A DNA stretch of 47,390 nucleotides, taken from assembly GCA_902772635.1 (NCBI GenBank), contig CACYBK010000115.1, positions 1-47,390 on the forward strand. Direction: 5' to 3'. Of this stretch, positions 34,889 through 44,900 are shown piece after piece (positions within the stretch are counted from its first letter, which is position 1; every line of letters begins with the position of its first letter). This stretch comes from an uncultured Lachnospiraceae bacterium. Its GTDB lineage: Bacteria; Bacillota; Clostridia; Lachnospirales; Lachnospiraceae. Under the pieces are notes generated by a model. It made no database searches, was not told where the DNA came from, and worked only from the letters and a program-made list of their open reading frames with translations. A program made the position numbers and the translations under genes.

Positions 34889-37102
34889 ATGGCTGATAAA
34901 GATGTTCTTTTGAAAGATGAGAACAATGAAGGACTTCACAAAAAGAGAAGTGGAGGGACGCTGCCTTTTTTTCTGATAGTGATCGCAGTCGTAGCTTCCA
35001 TGGCCTTTGTTGTCATATTCTCCTATACTTCCTTCTACAACCGCGCGAAGAATGATGCGAGAGAGCTTGGAAACGCAGTCCTTTCGGAAAAGGCGGAACG
35101 CTTTACGGGCTATATCGAAAAGGCAAAGGCCGCGATAGAGGTGGCTGCCGTCGCCGTGGAAGATGATATGAGAAAGTCCATCGATTATGACGGAATACAC
35201 TCTGTCTTTGTTACGGAAACAAACATGATCAAAAACAATATAGATCCTGATTTCAGCGGTGTCTATGGTGTCGTGAACGGTGAGTACCATGACGGTGCAG
35301 ACTGGATACCCGGTGATGATTTTGTTGCGACCGAACGCCCCTGGTACAAGGCGGCTCTTACCGGCAACGGAGAGATAGTAATGATACCGCCTTATATCGA
35401 TATCGAGACCGGTGAGGTCTGCATTACCTTCTCAAAGCTTCTCTATGACAAGAAGAGCGTTGTATCATTTGATGTTTTTTTGAACATGCTTCAATCCCTT
35501 GTCTCTGAGATAAAGATCAGCGGGAACGGATACGCCTTTGTTACCACAAACGACGGCACCGTCATCGCGCATACCGACAAAAGTGAGGTCGGAAAGGATT
35601 ATTCAAAAGAAGAGATGTACACATCTGTCCTTCAAAGGGCAAAATTAAAGAATAATGATTTTGTGACAAAGATAGACGGCGAGGAAAGTACCGTATTTAC
35701 GCAGGAGGCAGGAGAAGGCTGCTACGTTTTCCTCATAGTGAAGAACCGGGACCTTTACTCAAATGTGAAGGGTATATTCTACAGGGATCTCATAGTATTC
35801 TTCCTCATATCGGCACTTGTGGTCCTTCTCGGCTCCATAGCCGTCAGACGTTCCATGAAGCAGCTTGAGGATGAAGAGGAACTGGTCAGAAAGGTTGAGA
35901 TAGCAAACAGATCAAATCAGTTGAAGTCAGTATTTCTTTCCTCTATGAGTCATGAGATCAGGACGCCCATCAATTCCGTGCTTGGAATGAATGAGATGAT
36001 AGAAAGGGAGTCTTCCGAGGACAATATCATATCCTATTCAAAGAACATCGAGAGCGCGGGATACATGCTCCTTACGATAGTGAACAATATCCTTGATTTC
36101 TCAAAGCTCGAGTCCGGAGAGGTAGAGCTTTCCATCAGGCCATATCAGACCGCCTCGCTTCTGAACGATTTTTCAGCGTTCTTGAGAGAGAGGGTAAAGG
36201 AAAAAGGACTCAAAGCTGTAGTTGATATAAGCGAGAATATCCCGTCCTATCTTTCGGGTGATCAGACAAGGATCAGACAGATCATATTGAATCTGATCAC
36301 AAACGCCATGAAGTTTACTGAAAGCGGGAGTGTTACGTTCAGGGCCTTTGGCCGGGAACTTTCGGAAAATGAATATCTACTCTCGATCGTCGTCGATGAT
36401 ACCGGAGTCGGGATCGAAAAGGAGGAGCTTGATAAACTCTTCTCCTCTTTTGAGAAGGGCGAAAGATCAACGAAAAAGCATGTTCAGGGCGTCGGGCTCG
36501 GCCTTTCCATTATTAAAGGACTGGTTGACGCGATGGGCGGAACGATCAGGGTTGAAAGCGAGCTTGGGAAAGGTTCTGCTTTTACAGTTGAATTGCCTCA
36601 GCAGATCGTCGACAGACAGCCGGCGGGACCGGTCGCAAAGGAAGAGATAAGGACAAAGGCGGAAAATGAAGAGGCAAAGAAGCATCCCCTGTTTGAAGCA
36701 CCGGAAGCCTACGTTCTTGCAGTCGATGACAACGCGATCAATCTCTCGGTCCTCTCAGCCCTTCTTAAGCGCACAAAGATGAAGATAGATACTGCCAATG
36801 GCGGGGCTCAGGCAATAGAGATGTCGAAGGAGAAAAAGTATGACCTTATCTTCATGGATCATATGATGCCTTCTCCTGACGGGATAGAGACGCTCCATAT
36901 CATAAAAGGCGATCCTGACAATCCAAATGCGAAAACTCCTGAGATCGCTCTCACTGCAAATGCCGTCGCGGGAGCGGAGAAGATGTATCTTGATGAAGGG
37001 TTTGATGCTTATCTTACAAAACCCGTGAATCCGAAGAGGATAGAAAAGCTGATCAAAAAAATGCTGCCCGAGGAAAAGATATCCGTTTCGTATGGTTTAT
37101 GA
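34889..37102 (+). CDS. Cache-domain hybrid histidine kinase
   Basis: A 737-residue sensor: one span (about 20-45), an extracellular double-Cache domain (about 50-285; RPWYKAAL and later GYAFVTTNDGTVIAH), a second span (about 300-325), HisKA with H355 in SMSHEIRTP, an intact HATPase (NLITNA, DTGVGI, GVGLGLSI), and a C-terminal receiver with D657 in MDHMMPSPDG. No HPt and no output domain. ATG 34889 was chosen since AAGGAGG lies five bases upstream; ATG 34874 would overlap the previous stop. It is paralogous in its kinase-receiver half to the 30.5-kb kinase. Confidence 0.9.
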   Translation: MADKDVLLKDENNEGLHKKRSGGTLPFFLIVIAVVASMAFVVIFSYTSFYNRAKNDARELGNAVLSEKAERFTGYIEKAKAAIEVAAVAVEDDMRKSIDYDGIHSVFVTETNMIKNNIDPDFSGVYGVVNGEYHDGADWIPGDDFVATERPWYKAALTGNGEIVMIPPYIDIETGEVCITFSKLLYDKKSVVSFDVFLNMLQSLVSEIKISGNGYAFVTTNDGTVIAHTDKSEVGKDYSKEEMYTSVLQRAKLKNNDFVTKIDGEESTVFTQEAGEGCYVFLIVKNRDLYSNVKGIFYRDLIVFFLISALVVLLGSIAVRRSMKQLEDEEELVRKVEIANRSNQLKSVFLSSMSHEIRTPINSVLGMNEMIERESSEDNIISYSKNIESAGYMLLTIVNNILDFSKLESGEVELSIRPYQTASLLNDFSAFLRERVKEKGLKAVVDISENIPSYLSGDQTRIRQIILNLITNAMKFTESGSVTFRAFGRELSENEYLLSIVVDDTGVGIEKEELDKLFSSFEKGERSTKKHVQGVGLGLSIIKGLVDAMGGTIRVESELGKGSAFTVELPQQIVDRQPAGPVAKEEIRTKAENEEAKKHPLFEAPEAYVLAVDDNAINLSVLSALLKRTKMKIDTANGGAQAIEMSKEKKYDLIFMDHMMPSPDGIETLHIIKGDPDNPNAKTPEIALTANAVAGAEKMYLDEGFDAYLTKPVNPKRIEKLIKKMLPEEKISVSYGL

Positions 37103-37394
37103 CATGAAAGAAGATTTTTCCCTTGATATGAAAAAAGAGAGCGGGCCCGCTCTTACAATGACAGTCTCTCCGGTCTTTGGAACCGGAGATGGCCGCTATG
37201 CCTTTGTCTCGTTTACGGATGGGAAAAGGACGGCAGAGGGAAAGATTCCCGATTGCGTCATCACAAAAAACAGCGGCTTTTCGGATGAAGAAAAAAAAGC
37301 TCTCTCCGATTATATGAAGAGAGAGCTTTCATCATTAAAGAAGCTTGCTGCTTCCCAGGGCCCCCTTCAGGCAATGCTGAAGGAGAGAACCTGA
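37092..37394 (+). CDS. Conserved-looking hypothetical protein (100 aa)
   Basis: A 100-residue cytosolic protein, acidic-basic mixed, with a beta-rich centre (VSPVFGTGDGRYAFVSFTDG, then AEGKIPDCVITKN) and a helical C-terminus (SDEEKKALSDYMKRELSSLK). I recall similar small proteins in Lachnospiraceae but no function. ATG 37092 overlaps the kinase gene by 11 bases; an in-frame ATG at 37104 is an alternative. Its coding sequence includes a hairpin that works as terminator for the convergent trpB gene. Confidence 0.65.
   Translation: MVYDMKEDFSLDMKKESGPALTMTVSPVFGTGDGRYAFVSFTDGKRTAEGKIPDCVITKNSGFSDEEKKALSDYMKRELSSLKKLAASQGPLQAMLKERT
37291..37329 (-). terminator. trpB terminator inside the opposing gene
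   Basis: On the minus strand, AAAGCTCTCTC (37329-37319), a 12-nt loop, GAGAGAGCTTT (37306-37296), followed by T's down to 37291. An 11-bp perfect stem with an 8-T tract beginning in the stem. It lies about 85-120 bases past the trpB stop and inside the 100-aa gene. Confidence 0.8.
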
Positions 37395-37412
37395 GAATCA
37401 TTATTTTTGTTT

Positions 37413-38783
37413 TCAGATCTTCGGAAGTCCCGCAAAGCCCTTTTCAAGGTCTTCATCTGTCGGGATGTAGTCAGACATCGTCTTGTCATTGAAACTCTGG
37501 TAAGCCACCATATCAAAATATCCGGTTCCGGTGAGACCGAAGACTATTGTCTTCTCCTCGCCGGTTTCCTTGCATTTCAGAGCCTCATCGATAGCAACGC
37601 GGATCGCGTGGCTTGACTCGGGAGCGGGGAGGATACCCTCAGTACGCGCAAACTGCTCCGCTGCCTCAAATACCTTTGTCTGCTCAACGGCAACAGCCTC
37701 CATGAGGCCCTCATCATAGAGCTCTGAGAGGATCGGGCTCATTCCGTGATAACGAAGCCCTCCGGCATGGTTGGGCGAAGGCATGAAGTCGTGTCCGAGT
37801 GTATACATCTTCGCGAGAGGACATACCATTCCGGTGTCTGCGAAGTCGTAAGCGTAGCGGCCCCTCGTGAAGCTCGGGCAGGACGCGGGTTCAACTGCGA
37901 TGATGCGGTAATCGGCTTCGCCGCGCAGCTTTTCTCCCATGAAGGGGGCAATGAGTCCGCCGAGGTTTGAGCCGCCGCCCGCGCAGCCGATTATCATATC
38001 GGGCTTGATACCGCATTTATCAAGGGCGGCCTTTGTCTCAAGACCGATTATACTCTGATGGAGAAGGACCTGATTCAGTACGCTTCCGAGAACATAACGA
38101 TAGCCGTCGGTCTTTACTGCAGTTTCAACCGCCTCTGAGATCGCGCAGCCGAGTGAACCGTTTGTTCCGGGGAATTCGGCAAGGATCTTCCTTCCGACCT
38201 CTGTCGTATCGGAGGGAGATGGAGTGACACTGGCGCCGTATGTCCTCATAACCTCGCGGCGGAAGGGCTTCTGCTCATAGGAGACCTTTACCATGAAGAC
38301 CTTGAGGTCGAGGTTAAAGAAGGCGCAGGCCATTGAAAGCGCTGTTCCCCACTGTCCTGCACCGGTCTCTGTGGTCACGCCCTTAAGTCCCTGCTTCTTT
38401 GCGTAATAAGCCTGCGCGATCGCAGAGTTCAGTTTGTGTGAGCCGGAGGTATTGTTTCCTTCAAATTTGTAGAAGATGTGCGCCGGGGTGTCGAGCGCCT
38501 TCTCAAGAAACTCCGCATGGATGAGGGGCGACGGACGGTACATCTTGTAGAATTCATAGATCTCATCGGGGATCTCGATGAAGCGGGTATCATCATCAAG
38601 CTCCTGCTTGATGAGCTCGTCACAGAATACGGGCCGAAGCTCGTCCGCAGACATCGGCTTATGAGTCCCCGGATTCAGGAACGGAGCGGGCTTCGTCTTC
38701 ATATCGCCCCTCATGTTGTACCAGCTCTTCGGGATCTCGTCTTCCGTAAGATAAGTTTTGTAGGGTACCTTCAGTTTGCTCAT
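37413..38783 (-). CDS. trpB: TrpB2-type tryptophan synthase beta chain
   Basis: A 456-residue PLP enzyme of the long TrpB2 branch, which makes tryptophan from indole and serine. The PLP lysine is K117 in TSGSHKLN, followed by TETGAGQWG (catalytic Glu about 139) and the phosphate loop GCAGGGSNLGG. The N-terminal extension (residues 1-80) is typical of TrpB2. No trpA or other trp gene is nearby, so it may scavenge indole or work without TrpA. GGAAAGGAC precedes the ATG. Expression is controlled by the T-box just upstream, whose specifier codon is UGG. Confidence 0.93.
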   Translation of the reverse strand: MSKLKVPYKTYLTEDEIPKSWYNMRGDMKTKPAPFLNPGTHKPMSADELRPVFCDELIKQELDDDTRFIEIPDEIYEFYKMYRPSPLIHAEFLEKALDTPAHIFYKFEGNNTSGSHKLNSAIAQAYYAKKQGLKGVTTETGAGQWGTALSMACAFFNLDLKVFMVKVSYEQKPFRREVMRTYGASVTPSPSDTTEVGRKILAEFPGTNGSLGCAISEAVETAVKTDGYRYVLGSVLNQVLLHQSIIGLETKAALDKCGIKPDMIIGCAGGGSNLGGLIAPFMGEKLRGEADYRIIAVEPASCPSFTRGRYAYDFADTGMVCPLAKMYTLGHDFMPSPNHAGGLRYHGMSPILSELYDEGLMEAVAVEQTKVFEAAEQFARTEGILPAPESSHAIRVAIDEALKCKETGEEKTIVFGLTGTGYFDMVAYQSFNDKTMSDYIPTDEDLEKGFAGLPKI

Positions 38784-38838
38784 AAATTTGTCCTTTCCGC
38801 CTTATGAGGCCATACACCGGTTGTGCAAAGTACGGAAT

Positions 38839-38882
38839 AAAAAAAATCCCGTCCTCTGCGATTTCATTCGTAGGGACAGGAT
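38839..38882 (-). terminator. Attenuator terminator of the Trp T-box
   Basis: ATCCTGTCC (38882-38874) pairs with GGACGGGAT (38854-38846) with one U-G pair, then a run of T's. It is mutually exclusive with pairing of the T-box element to the 5' side of the same stem. Confidence 0.88.
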
Positions 38883-39117
38883 TGTAATATCCTGCGGTGC
38901 CACTCTACTTGACGCGCTCTGCGCGCCCACTCAGTGCATGCTATCACATGCCGGATATTGTTTACGAAGCTCCCGCTCCGTCGCACCTACTTGCCTGAAA
39001 AAAGTGGCTTTCAGCTTGCCCTCAGAAGTCCATTCGCTCCGCTTCCACCTGCCGCGATCCCAGCATCCGCAGCTCTCTTTGAGGCTTTCATGGAGTTACT
39101 ACTCTTCGTCAACGGTT
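38839..39117 (-). ncRNA. T-box riboswitch, tRNA-Trp specific
   Basis: The minus-strand leader holds a stem I with AGAGAG and AGTAGTAA motifs, a specifier loop GAA-TGG-A (UGG at 39032-39030, codon for Trp), the T-box sequence AGAGTGGCACCGCAGG (38906-38891) and a terminator ATCCTGTCC...GGACGGGAT with eight T's (38882-38839). Uncharged tRNA-Trp would pair with UGG and the T-box bulge and favour the antiterminator, turning on trpB when tryptophan is short. Specifier identity and the downstream gene agree. Confidence 0.95.
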
Positions 39118-39123
39118 TACCTG

Positions 39124-39152
39124 AGTTTAGTACAAATGAGGGGGCGTGTCAA
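39124..39152 (-). promoter_or_regulatory. Promoter of the T-box/trpB transcript
   Basis: On the minus strand, perfect TTGACA (39152-39147), a 17-bp spacer and TAAACT (39129-39124). It places +1 near 39117, just before the T-box stem I. Confidence 0.78.
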
Positions 39153-39215
39153 GTGGGAAAAAGGTCCCATTGGCAACATTTACCGCATCTTTGTCAGACT
39201 TTTGTCCCTGAAATA

Positions 39216-39224
39216 TGGTATAAT
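39216..39224 (+). promoter_or_regulatory. Extended -10 promoter of the MMPL-GLUG operon
   Basis: TGGTATAAT with perfect TATAAT (39219-39224). No good -35 is seen at 17 bp. The leader to ATG 39340 is about 108 nt and contains a short ORF (39256-39306) and a hairpin (ATCATGC GAA GCATGAT). It is divergent from the T-box transcript. Confidence 0.65.
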
Positions 39225-39255
39225 TCGCACCATCTGTGTGGCAGGAGGCGCTATC

Positions 39256-39306
39256 ATGCGAAGCATGATCATTAATGCGCCGACGACAGGCCGCCGAACG
39301 AAGTGA
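39256..39306 (+). CDS. Possible 16-aa leader peptide upstream of the MMPL gene
   Basis: ATG 39256 follows AGGAGG (39243-39248) by exactly seven bases and encodes MRSMIINAPTTGRRTK before TGA. The start lies inside a hairpin (ATCATGC GAA GCATGAT) with an outer GGCGC/GCGCC pairing. It ends 33 bases before the transporter start, which has its own GGGAGGAG. It could be a regulatory upstream ORF. There is no homology evidence, so it rests only on the ribosome binding site and location. Confidence 0.4.
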   Translation: MRSMIINAPTTGRRTK

Positions 39307-39339
39307 GGGGGCAGTACATATATTACAGAGGGAGGAGAA

Positions 39340-41964
39340 ATGGAAGAGACGAAAAAAAGCTCCGGCGCGATGCTGAAGATATCCGCTTTCATTGTAGACA
39401 AGAGGATGCTGTTTTTCCTGATCTACATCATAGCGCTGATCTTCAGTCTTTTTGCGAGCAACTGGGTGTCGGTCCAGAATGACATCAAGAACTATCTCAG
39501 CGACAACACCGAGACCAAGAAGAGCCTGAAGCTGATGAATGACGAGTTCGTCACCTTCGGTTCGGCGCAGGTCATGGTCGCGAACATTACCTTTGACGAG
39601 GGCCTTGACCTCAAGAAAAAGATAGAGGCCGTGGACGGTGTCTACATGGTGGAATACACGGTAGAGACCGAAGAAGACCAAAAATTCAAAAAGCATTATA
39701 ATAACGGCTCCGCGCTTTTCTCCGTCACCTTCGGCTATTCGGAAAAAGACGACAAGGCCCTGAAATCACTTGATGATGTGAAAAAGGTCCTCGACGGCTA
39801 TGATATCTATGTTTCCACCACTATGGGGAATCAGCAGGCTGAAGCGATAGCGCAGGAAATGAAGCCGATCATCCTCGTGGTGGCAATCGTCGTTCTCGGG
39901 GTTTTGCTCTTCACCTGCCTTTCCTTTGGGGAGATCCCGGTGCTCCTCATTACTTTCATAGCTTCGATCCTCATCCACAAGGGAACCAATTTCCTCCTTG
40001 GTGAGATCTCCTTCGTTTCAAATTCCGTATCGGCGATACTTCAGCTTGCGATGTCCATCGATTACGCGGTCATCCTATGCAACCACTACAAGGAGCTGCA
40101 CCAGACCATGGAGGTCAGGGACGCGGCGGTTGTCGCCCTTTCAAAATCCATCCCGGAGATAATGGGAAGCTCACTTACGACCATCTCCGGCATGGTCGCT
40201 CTGATCTTCATGCAGTTCAAGCTCGGAGGCGATCTTGGCGTCGTCCTCATTAAGGCGATCCTGATCAGTCTTCTTACGGTATTTACGCTGATGCCGGGCC
40301 TTCTCGTGCTCTTCTCAAAGGCAATGGACAAGACCGCGCACCGAAGCTTTGTTCCGAAGATCACCTTCATCGGAAAATTTGCCTGGGCTACGAGATATAT
40401 CATCCCTATCCTCTTTGGCGTGGTTTTTGTGATCGCCTGGATAGGTTCACAGAAATGCCCTTATGTCTACGGGAATACCCTCGTGAAGACTCCCGTAAAG
40501 AATGAGACGCAGATCGCTTCGGATATGATCACGGAAAATTTCGGCAGTTATAATAAGCTTGCGGTCCTTGTCCCGGGTCACGATTACGCCGCGGAAAAGG
40601 GCTTCCTGGATGAGGTTTCGCAAAAGAAAGAGGTATACACGGCCCAGGGTCTTGCCAATCAGGGCGTTGCGGGCTACAACCTGACGGATGCCCTGACGCC
40701 GAGACAGCTCTCTGAGGTCCTCGGGATGGATGTAGAGCTCATTCAGCTTGTGTACGTTGCCTATGCGGCGGATCACGAGGATTACGGAAGGGTGCTGGTA
40801 GGCGTTACGAATTACAAGATCCCTCTTATGGATATGGTAGAGTTCATCCATTCAAAGGTTGAAGAGGGCTATGTGGAGCTTGACGACAAGCTGAAGAACG
40901 TGCTTGACGCCGCCTATACAAAGATCAATTACGCGCGGCTTCAGCTTGAGGGCGAGACCTATGACCGTATCCTTCTGACGCTCTATGTTCCGGAGGAATC
41001 GGAAGAGACCTACGCCTTTATCTCTGAGGTAAGGGAGATAGCGAAAAAGTATTATCCCAAGGAAGACCAGGAGGTATATCTCGCGGGGCTTTCAACCAAT
41101 GCCCTTGACCTCAAGCAGTCCTTCGCAAGAGATAATGTGGTCGTGAACATCCTGACAGTGCTCTTCGTCCTCGTGATACTGCTCTTCACCTTCAAGTCGG
41201 CGGGCCTGCCACTGCTTCAGATCCTCGTCATCGAAGGCGCGATATTCATAAACTTCTGCCTGCCGGGGCTCTTGCACGAGAACCTCTTCTTCCTGAGCTA
41301 CCTCATAGTGAGCTCGATCCAGATGGGCGCGAACATTGACTACGCTATCGTAATAAGCAGCCGCTTTATAGAGGAGAGGAAGACCAAGGGTCCGAAGGAG
41401 TCTATCATAGAAGCATTGAACTTCGCCTTTCCTACGATAGTCACATCAGGAACCATGATGGCTATCGCCGGCTTTGCGATAGGAAGCCTGAGCTCCCAGG
41501 CTAGCATTGTTGGCGTTGGGCTGAGCCTTGGCCGCGGAACGCTGATCTCGATAGTTCTTGTTCTTTTTGTCCTTCCGCAGATACTCCTGTTCGGTGACAA
41601 GCTTATAGAGATCACGACCTTTGATATCTACAGACCCATCAAATTCAGAAAGGCTGAAGGAAGCATATATATCGACGGAACCGTGAAGGGCACATTAAAC
41701 GGCTCCATCACAGGCTATGTCAAGGGCTTTGTAAAGGGAGACGCGGGAGTCACGCTGATAAACGGCTCGATGGAGAATATCCCGCCTGACATGATGGAGG
41801 ATGTAATAAAGGCTGTCGAGGAAAGCAAAAATATCCGGGAAGAGGAGGAAGCGAAAGAGAACGATCCATCCCTAAAGGACAGGCTGAAGGACAAGCTGAA
41901 AAAAGACAAAGAGATATTGCTTGAAAAGAAGAAGAAGGGAGGTGAGAAAGATGAAAATGACTAA
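39340..41964 (+). CDS. MMPL/RND family membrane transporter
   Basis: An 874-residue protein with two RND-like halves: a span at about 20-40, an extracytoplasmic loop (about 45-165), a cluster of spans (165-390), a second loop (395-590) and a second cluster (595-760). ANIDYAIV and SIDYAVIL match the MMPL/SSD core. The cytoplasmic C-terminus (about 765-830) has short beta repeats (GSIYIDGTVKG, GSITGYVKGFVKG) like a small beta-solenoid, then a Lys/Glu-rich tail. It probably exports a lipid or amphiphile; substrate unknown. It overlaps the GLUG-protein gene by 14 bases, so the two likely function together. Confidence 0.87.
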   Translation: MEETKKSSGAMLKISAFIVDKRMLFFLIYIIALIFSLFASNWVSVQNDIKNYLSDNTETKKSLKLMNDEFVTFGSAQVMVANITFDEGLDLKKKIEAVDGVYMVEYTVETEEDQKFKKHYNNGSALFSVTFGYSEKDDKALKSLDDVKKVLDGYDIYVSTTMGNQQAEAIAQEMKPIILVVAIVVLGVLLFTCLSFGEIPVLLITFIASILIHKGTNFLLGEISFVSNSVSAILQLAMSIDYAVILCNHYKELHQTMEVRDAAVVALSKSIPEIMGSSLTTISGMVALIFMQFKLGGDLGVVLIKAILISLLTVFTLMPGLLVLFSKAMDKTAHRSFVPKITFIGKFAWATRYIIPILFGVVFVIAWIGSQKCPYVYGNTLVKTPVKNETQIASDMITENFGSYNKLAVLVPGHDYAAEKGFLDEVSQKKEVYTAQGLANQGVAGYNLTDALTPRQLSEVLGMDVELIQLVYVAYAADHEDYGRVLVGVTNYKIPLMDMVEFIHSKVEEGYVELDDKLKNVLDAAYTKINYARLQLEGETYDRILLTLYVPEESEETYAFISEVREIAKKYYPKEDQEVYLAGLSTNALDLKQSFARDNVVVNILTVLFVLVILLFTFKSAGLPLLQILVIEGAIFINFCLPGLLHENLFFLSYLIVSSIQMGANIDYAIVISSRFIEERKTKGPKESIIEALNFAFPTIVTSGTMMAIAGFAIGSLSSQASIVGVGLSLGRGTLISIVLVLFVLPQILLFGDKLIEITTFDIYRPIKFRKAEGSIYIDGTVKGTLNGSITGYVKGFVKGDAGVTLINGSMENIPPDMMEDVIKAVEESKNIREEEEAKENDPSLKDRLKDKLKKDKEILLEKKKKGGEKDEND

Positions 41965-44900
41965 AAAGATAATTGCGCTTTCACTTGCCGGTGTGCTTTC
42001 ATTATTCTCCCTTCTGACGATACGTGCCGGGGCGACTGAGAATGCTGATCCCGGGGCATTAGCTGGTGAAGCCTCGCTGAAGGCAACACATATCAAAAAT
42101 TTCGAGGATTTCAGGGTCTTTGCGGAAAACTGCAGGAGGGACGAGTGGTCCCGCGGACAGGAATTTGTCCTCGACAATGACATTACCTTTGATAGTGACA
42201 AAATGGTAATGGTCGCCTCCTTCGCGGGGACCTTTGACGGAAACGGCCATACCATCAGCAATGTCAAAATAGAGGGCGTGGCAAGCAACACCGGGCTTTT
42301 TGGGATAGTCTACGCTTCAGGCATCGTAAAGAATCTTACCGTAAAGGGAACCTATGAGCCAACAGGCGTGATGTCGCGGCTTGGCGGGATTGCCGGCGCG
42401 AATCACGGATTGATACAAAACTGCACCTTTGACGGCTCCATAACCGCCGACAGCATGATGGGCGGGATCTGCGGCTACAACTGGTCCGACGGAAGGATAA
42501 TAAACTGCACCTCAAAAGGTACAATATCAGGAGCTAACAAGATCGGCGGTATTGCCGGCGTAAATGACGGAATTATGAGCGGTTGTGTCAATTCCGCCAA
42601 AGTGAATACCACCTATGACGAGAAGAGGCTTTCCAACAACATGATTTCAAATATCATTGAAAGCTACACCATGTCCGGCGATTTCAATATGTTGAATGTA
42701 TTGAGGGACCGCACCGATGTCGGCGGAATTGCGGGAGTGAGCGCGGGACGGATCGAAAACTGCTCGAATGAAGGGAACGTGGGTTACAGACAGGTTGGTT
42801 ACAATACCGGCGGTATTGCAGGCCGTTCGATGGGCTTTATATCAAACTCGGTAAACAGGGCTGAGGTTTACGGAAGAACGGATACCGGCGGGATCGTGGG
42901 ACAGCAGGCGCCTTTTACATTTTTGGCTTATTCAGATTCGGATCTGAAAGAGATCGAAAGCGGGCTGGATGAATTAAACAGCACTGTAAATGCCGCATTA
43001 AAGGATGCTTCAGGCTACAGCGCGAAGATCAGAAACGAGCTCATAGGCATAGCAAATACCATCGACCACGCGAAGGAATTGCTGCAGCTTATGATGGAGA
43101 CTCTTGGAAACGGCATTGATGATATATCAAATTCTGCAGGAAGCCTCATAGATGATGGCACTGACGCTGTCGATGAGTTTGATGACCAGATGGGTGATAT
43201 ACGGGCTGATCTCAAAAGCCTTGTTGACAGGCTCCATGAGCTGGGGGTAGACAAAGACCAGGCATTTGCTGCGATAGAGATGCTGCTTACCGCGCTTACG
43301 CTTTCGGACAGTGATGGGCTCGAAGAGGCTTATGATCTGCTTTCCGATGCGCTTTCGGATATCGGGGACAGCATGATCATCGATACGCTTGCGGACCTTG
43401 GAGATTCCGTAAGCGAGGAATCGGACTTCTTTGAAGATCTGAAGAAGGCGGGGAATACATTAAATGACATCAATTCAAGAATGTCCAGGCTCAATAATGA
43501 CCTTCTGAGCGCCGGGAATGATTTCTTTTCAACGATCACACTGCTTGTAAGTCAGATCAAGCAGTTTTCAAATACTCTGGACGGCGCCGTCCAGGGCGTA
43601 TCCAAGGGGCTTGAAAATGTGGTTGAAAAGGGAAGCGGAGTTGCAAGGATCGTCAGCGGGAGCTTCTCGAATATCACAAGCTCTCTAGCAGGAACTTTGG
43701 CAGACTCCCTCTTTGGTTCCGCCTATCATGATGCGTCCGGTGAAGATATTGAAAATGCTGTCTTTGGACGGACTACAAATTCAACAAACTATGGAGTAGT
43801 GAACGGAGACAACAATACCGGAGGAGTAGCCGGAAATATGGGGATTGAGGCGGATATTGGCATGCATCCCGATCTTTCCGACACCGTGATCGATGATGCT
43901 ACGCTTTCAACGGATTCAACCATGAAGTCCAGGTGCCTCATCGACCATTGCATAAACAGGGGAGAGATAGAGGCCAGACAGTCAAAGGCCGGGGCCATAG
44001 CCGGAAATATGGACAGAGGCCTCATTACGGATTGTGAAAGCTATGGAAAGCTTACGGTTTTGGGTAATTACGCCGGAGGCATCACGGGCTTTTCCAGGGC
44101 CGAGGTCAGAAACTCCTATTCAAAGCTCACCATGTATGGCACGCGATATGTTGGGGGGATAACGGGTTACGGAACCATTATCCATGACTGCATATCCATC
44201 GCGGATATCGTGGAGGCAGAGCAGTTCATCGGCGCTGTGGCCGGAAATGTGGAAGAGGTGAACAGCGACAAGATTTACAACAATCTCTATTATTCAAAGG
44301 ACCGGCATGGTATAGACGGCATCAGCTATTCGGGGATCGCGGAAGGAAAGAGCTTTAATGATCTGGTTTCGACGGAAAGACTGCCCAAGGGCTTTTCCGA
44401 TATGACACTGACCTTTCAAGCGGATGGAAAGACCGTGAAGGCACTTACCTTCGCTTACGGAAGTACTATCTCATCAAGTGACATCCCCGCAGTTCCGAAG
44501 AAGGACGGCTTCCGCGGAGTGTGGTCAAAGACCGACTTTTCAACGGCTGTCAGGGACGAGGTCATCACAGCCGAATATACGAGGATCAATTCCCTGCTTC
44601 AGAGCGACCTCCTTCGAAGCGGCCGCCCGGTCCTTCTTACCATGGGAGAGTTCGCAGCGGGAGAAAAGCTGACTGTCACGGAAGATAAGCCCGCAAGCTC
44701 TCTTTATGATTATCAGTATCACGTCGTGATACCCAAAGACGGGCTCCCCTCACATCAGCTTCGCTATCTTCCGCAGAATCAGGGAGTGAATATCTATTAC
44801 CTTCTTAACGACAATATAGGATCGGACCTTTTGATGGAAAAGGCCGGAAGCTTCGGGAAATACGCTACGATCGATGTGACCGGAAATGATATCAATGTCG

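Noticed and set aside
38776-39306. Plus-strand ORF (176 codons) across the trpB leader
   Set aside because: It is antisense to the T-box RNA; only its last 16 codons, with a separate ribosome binding site, merit mention as a leader peptide.
42220-44290. Periodic short motifs in the GLUG gene as DNA repeats or CRISPR
   Set aside because: The repetition is at protein level (GGIAG turns) with variable spacing; there are no conserved DNA repeats.
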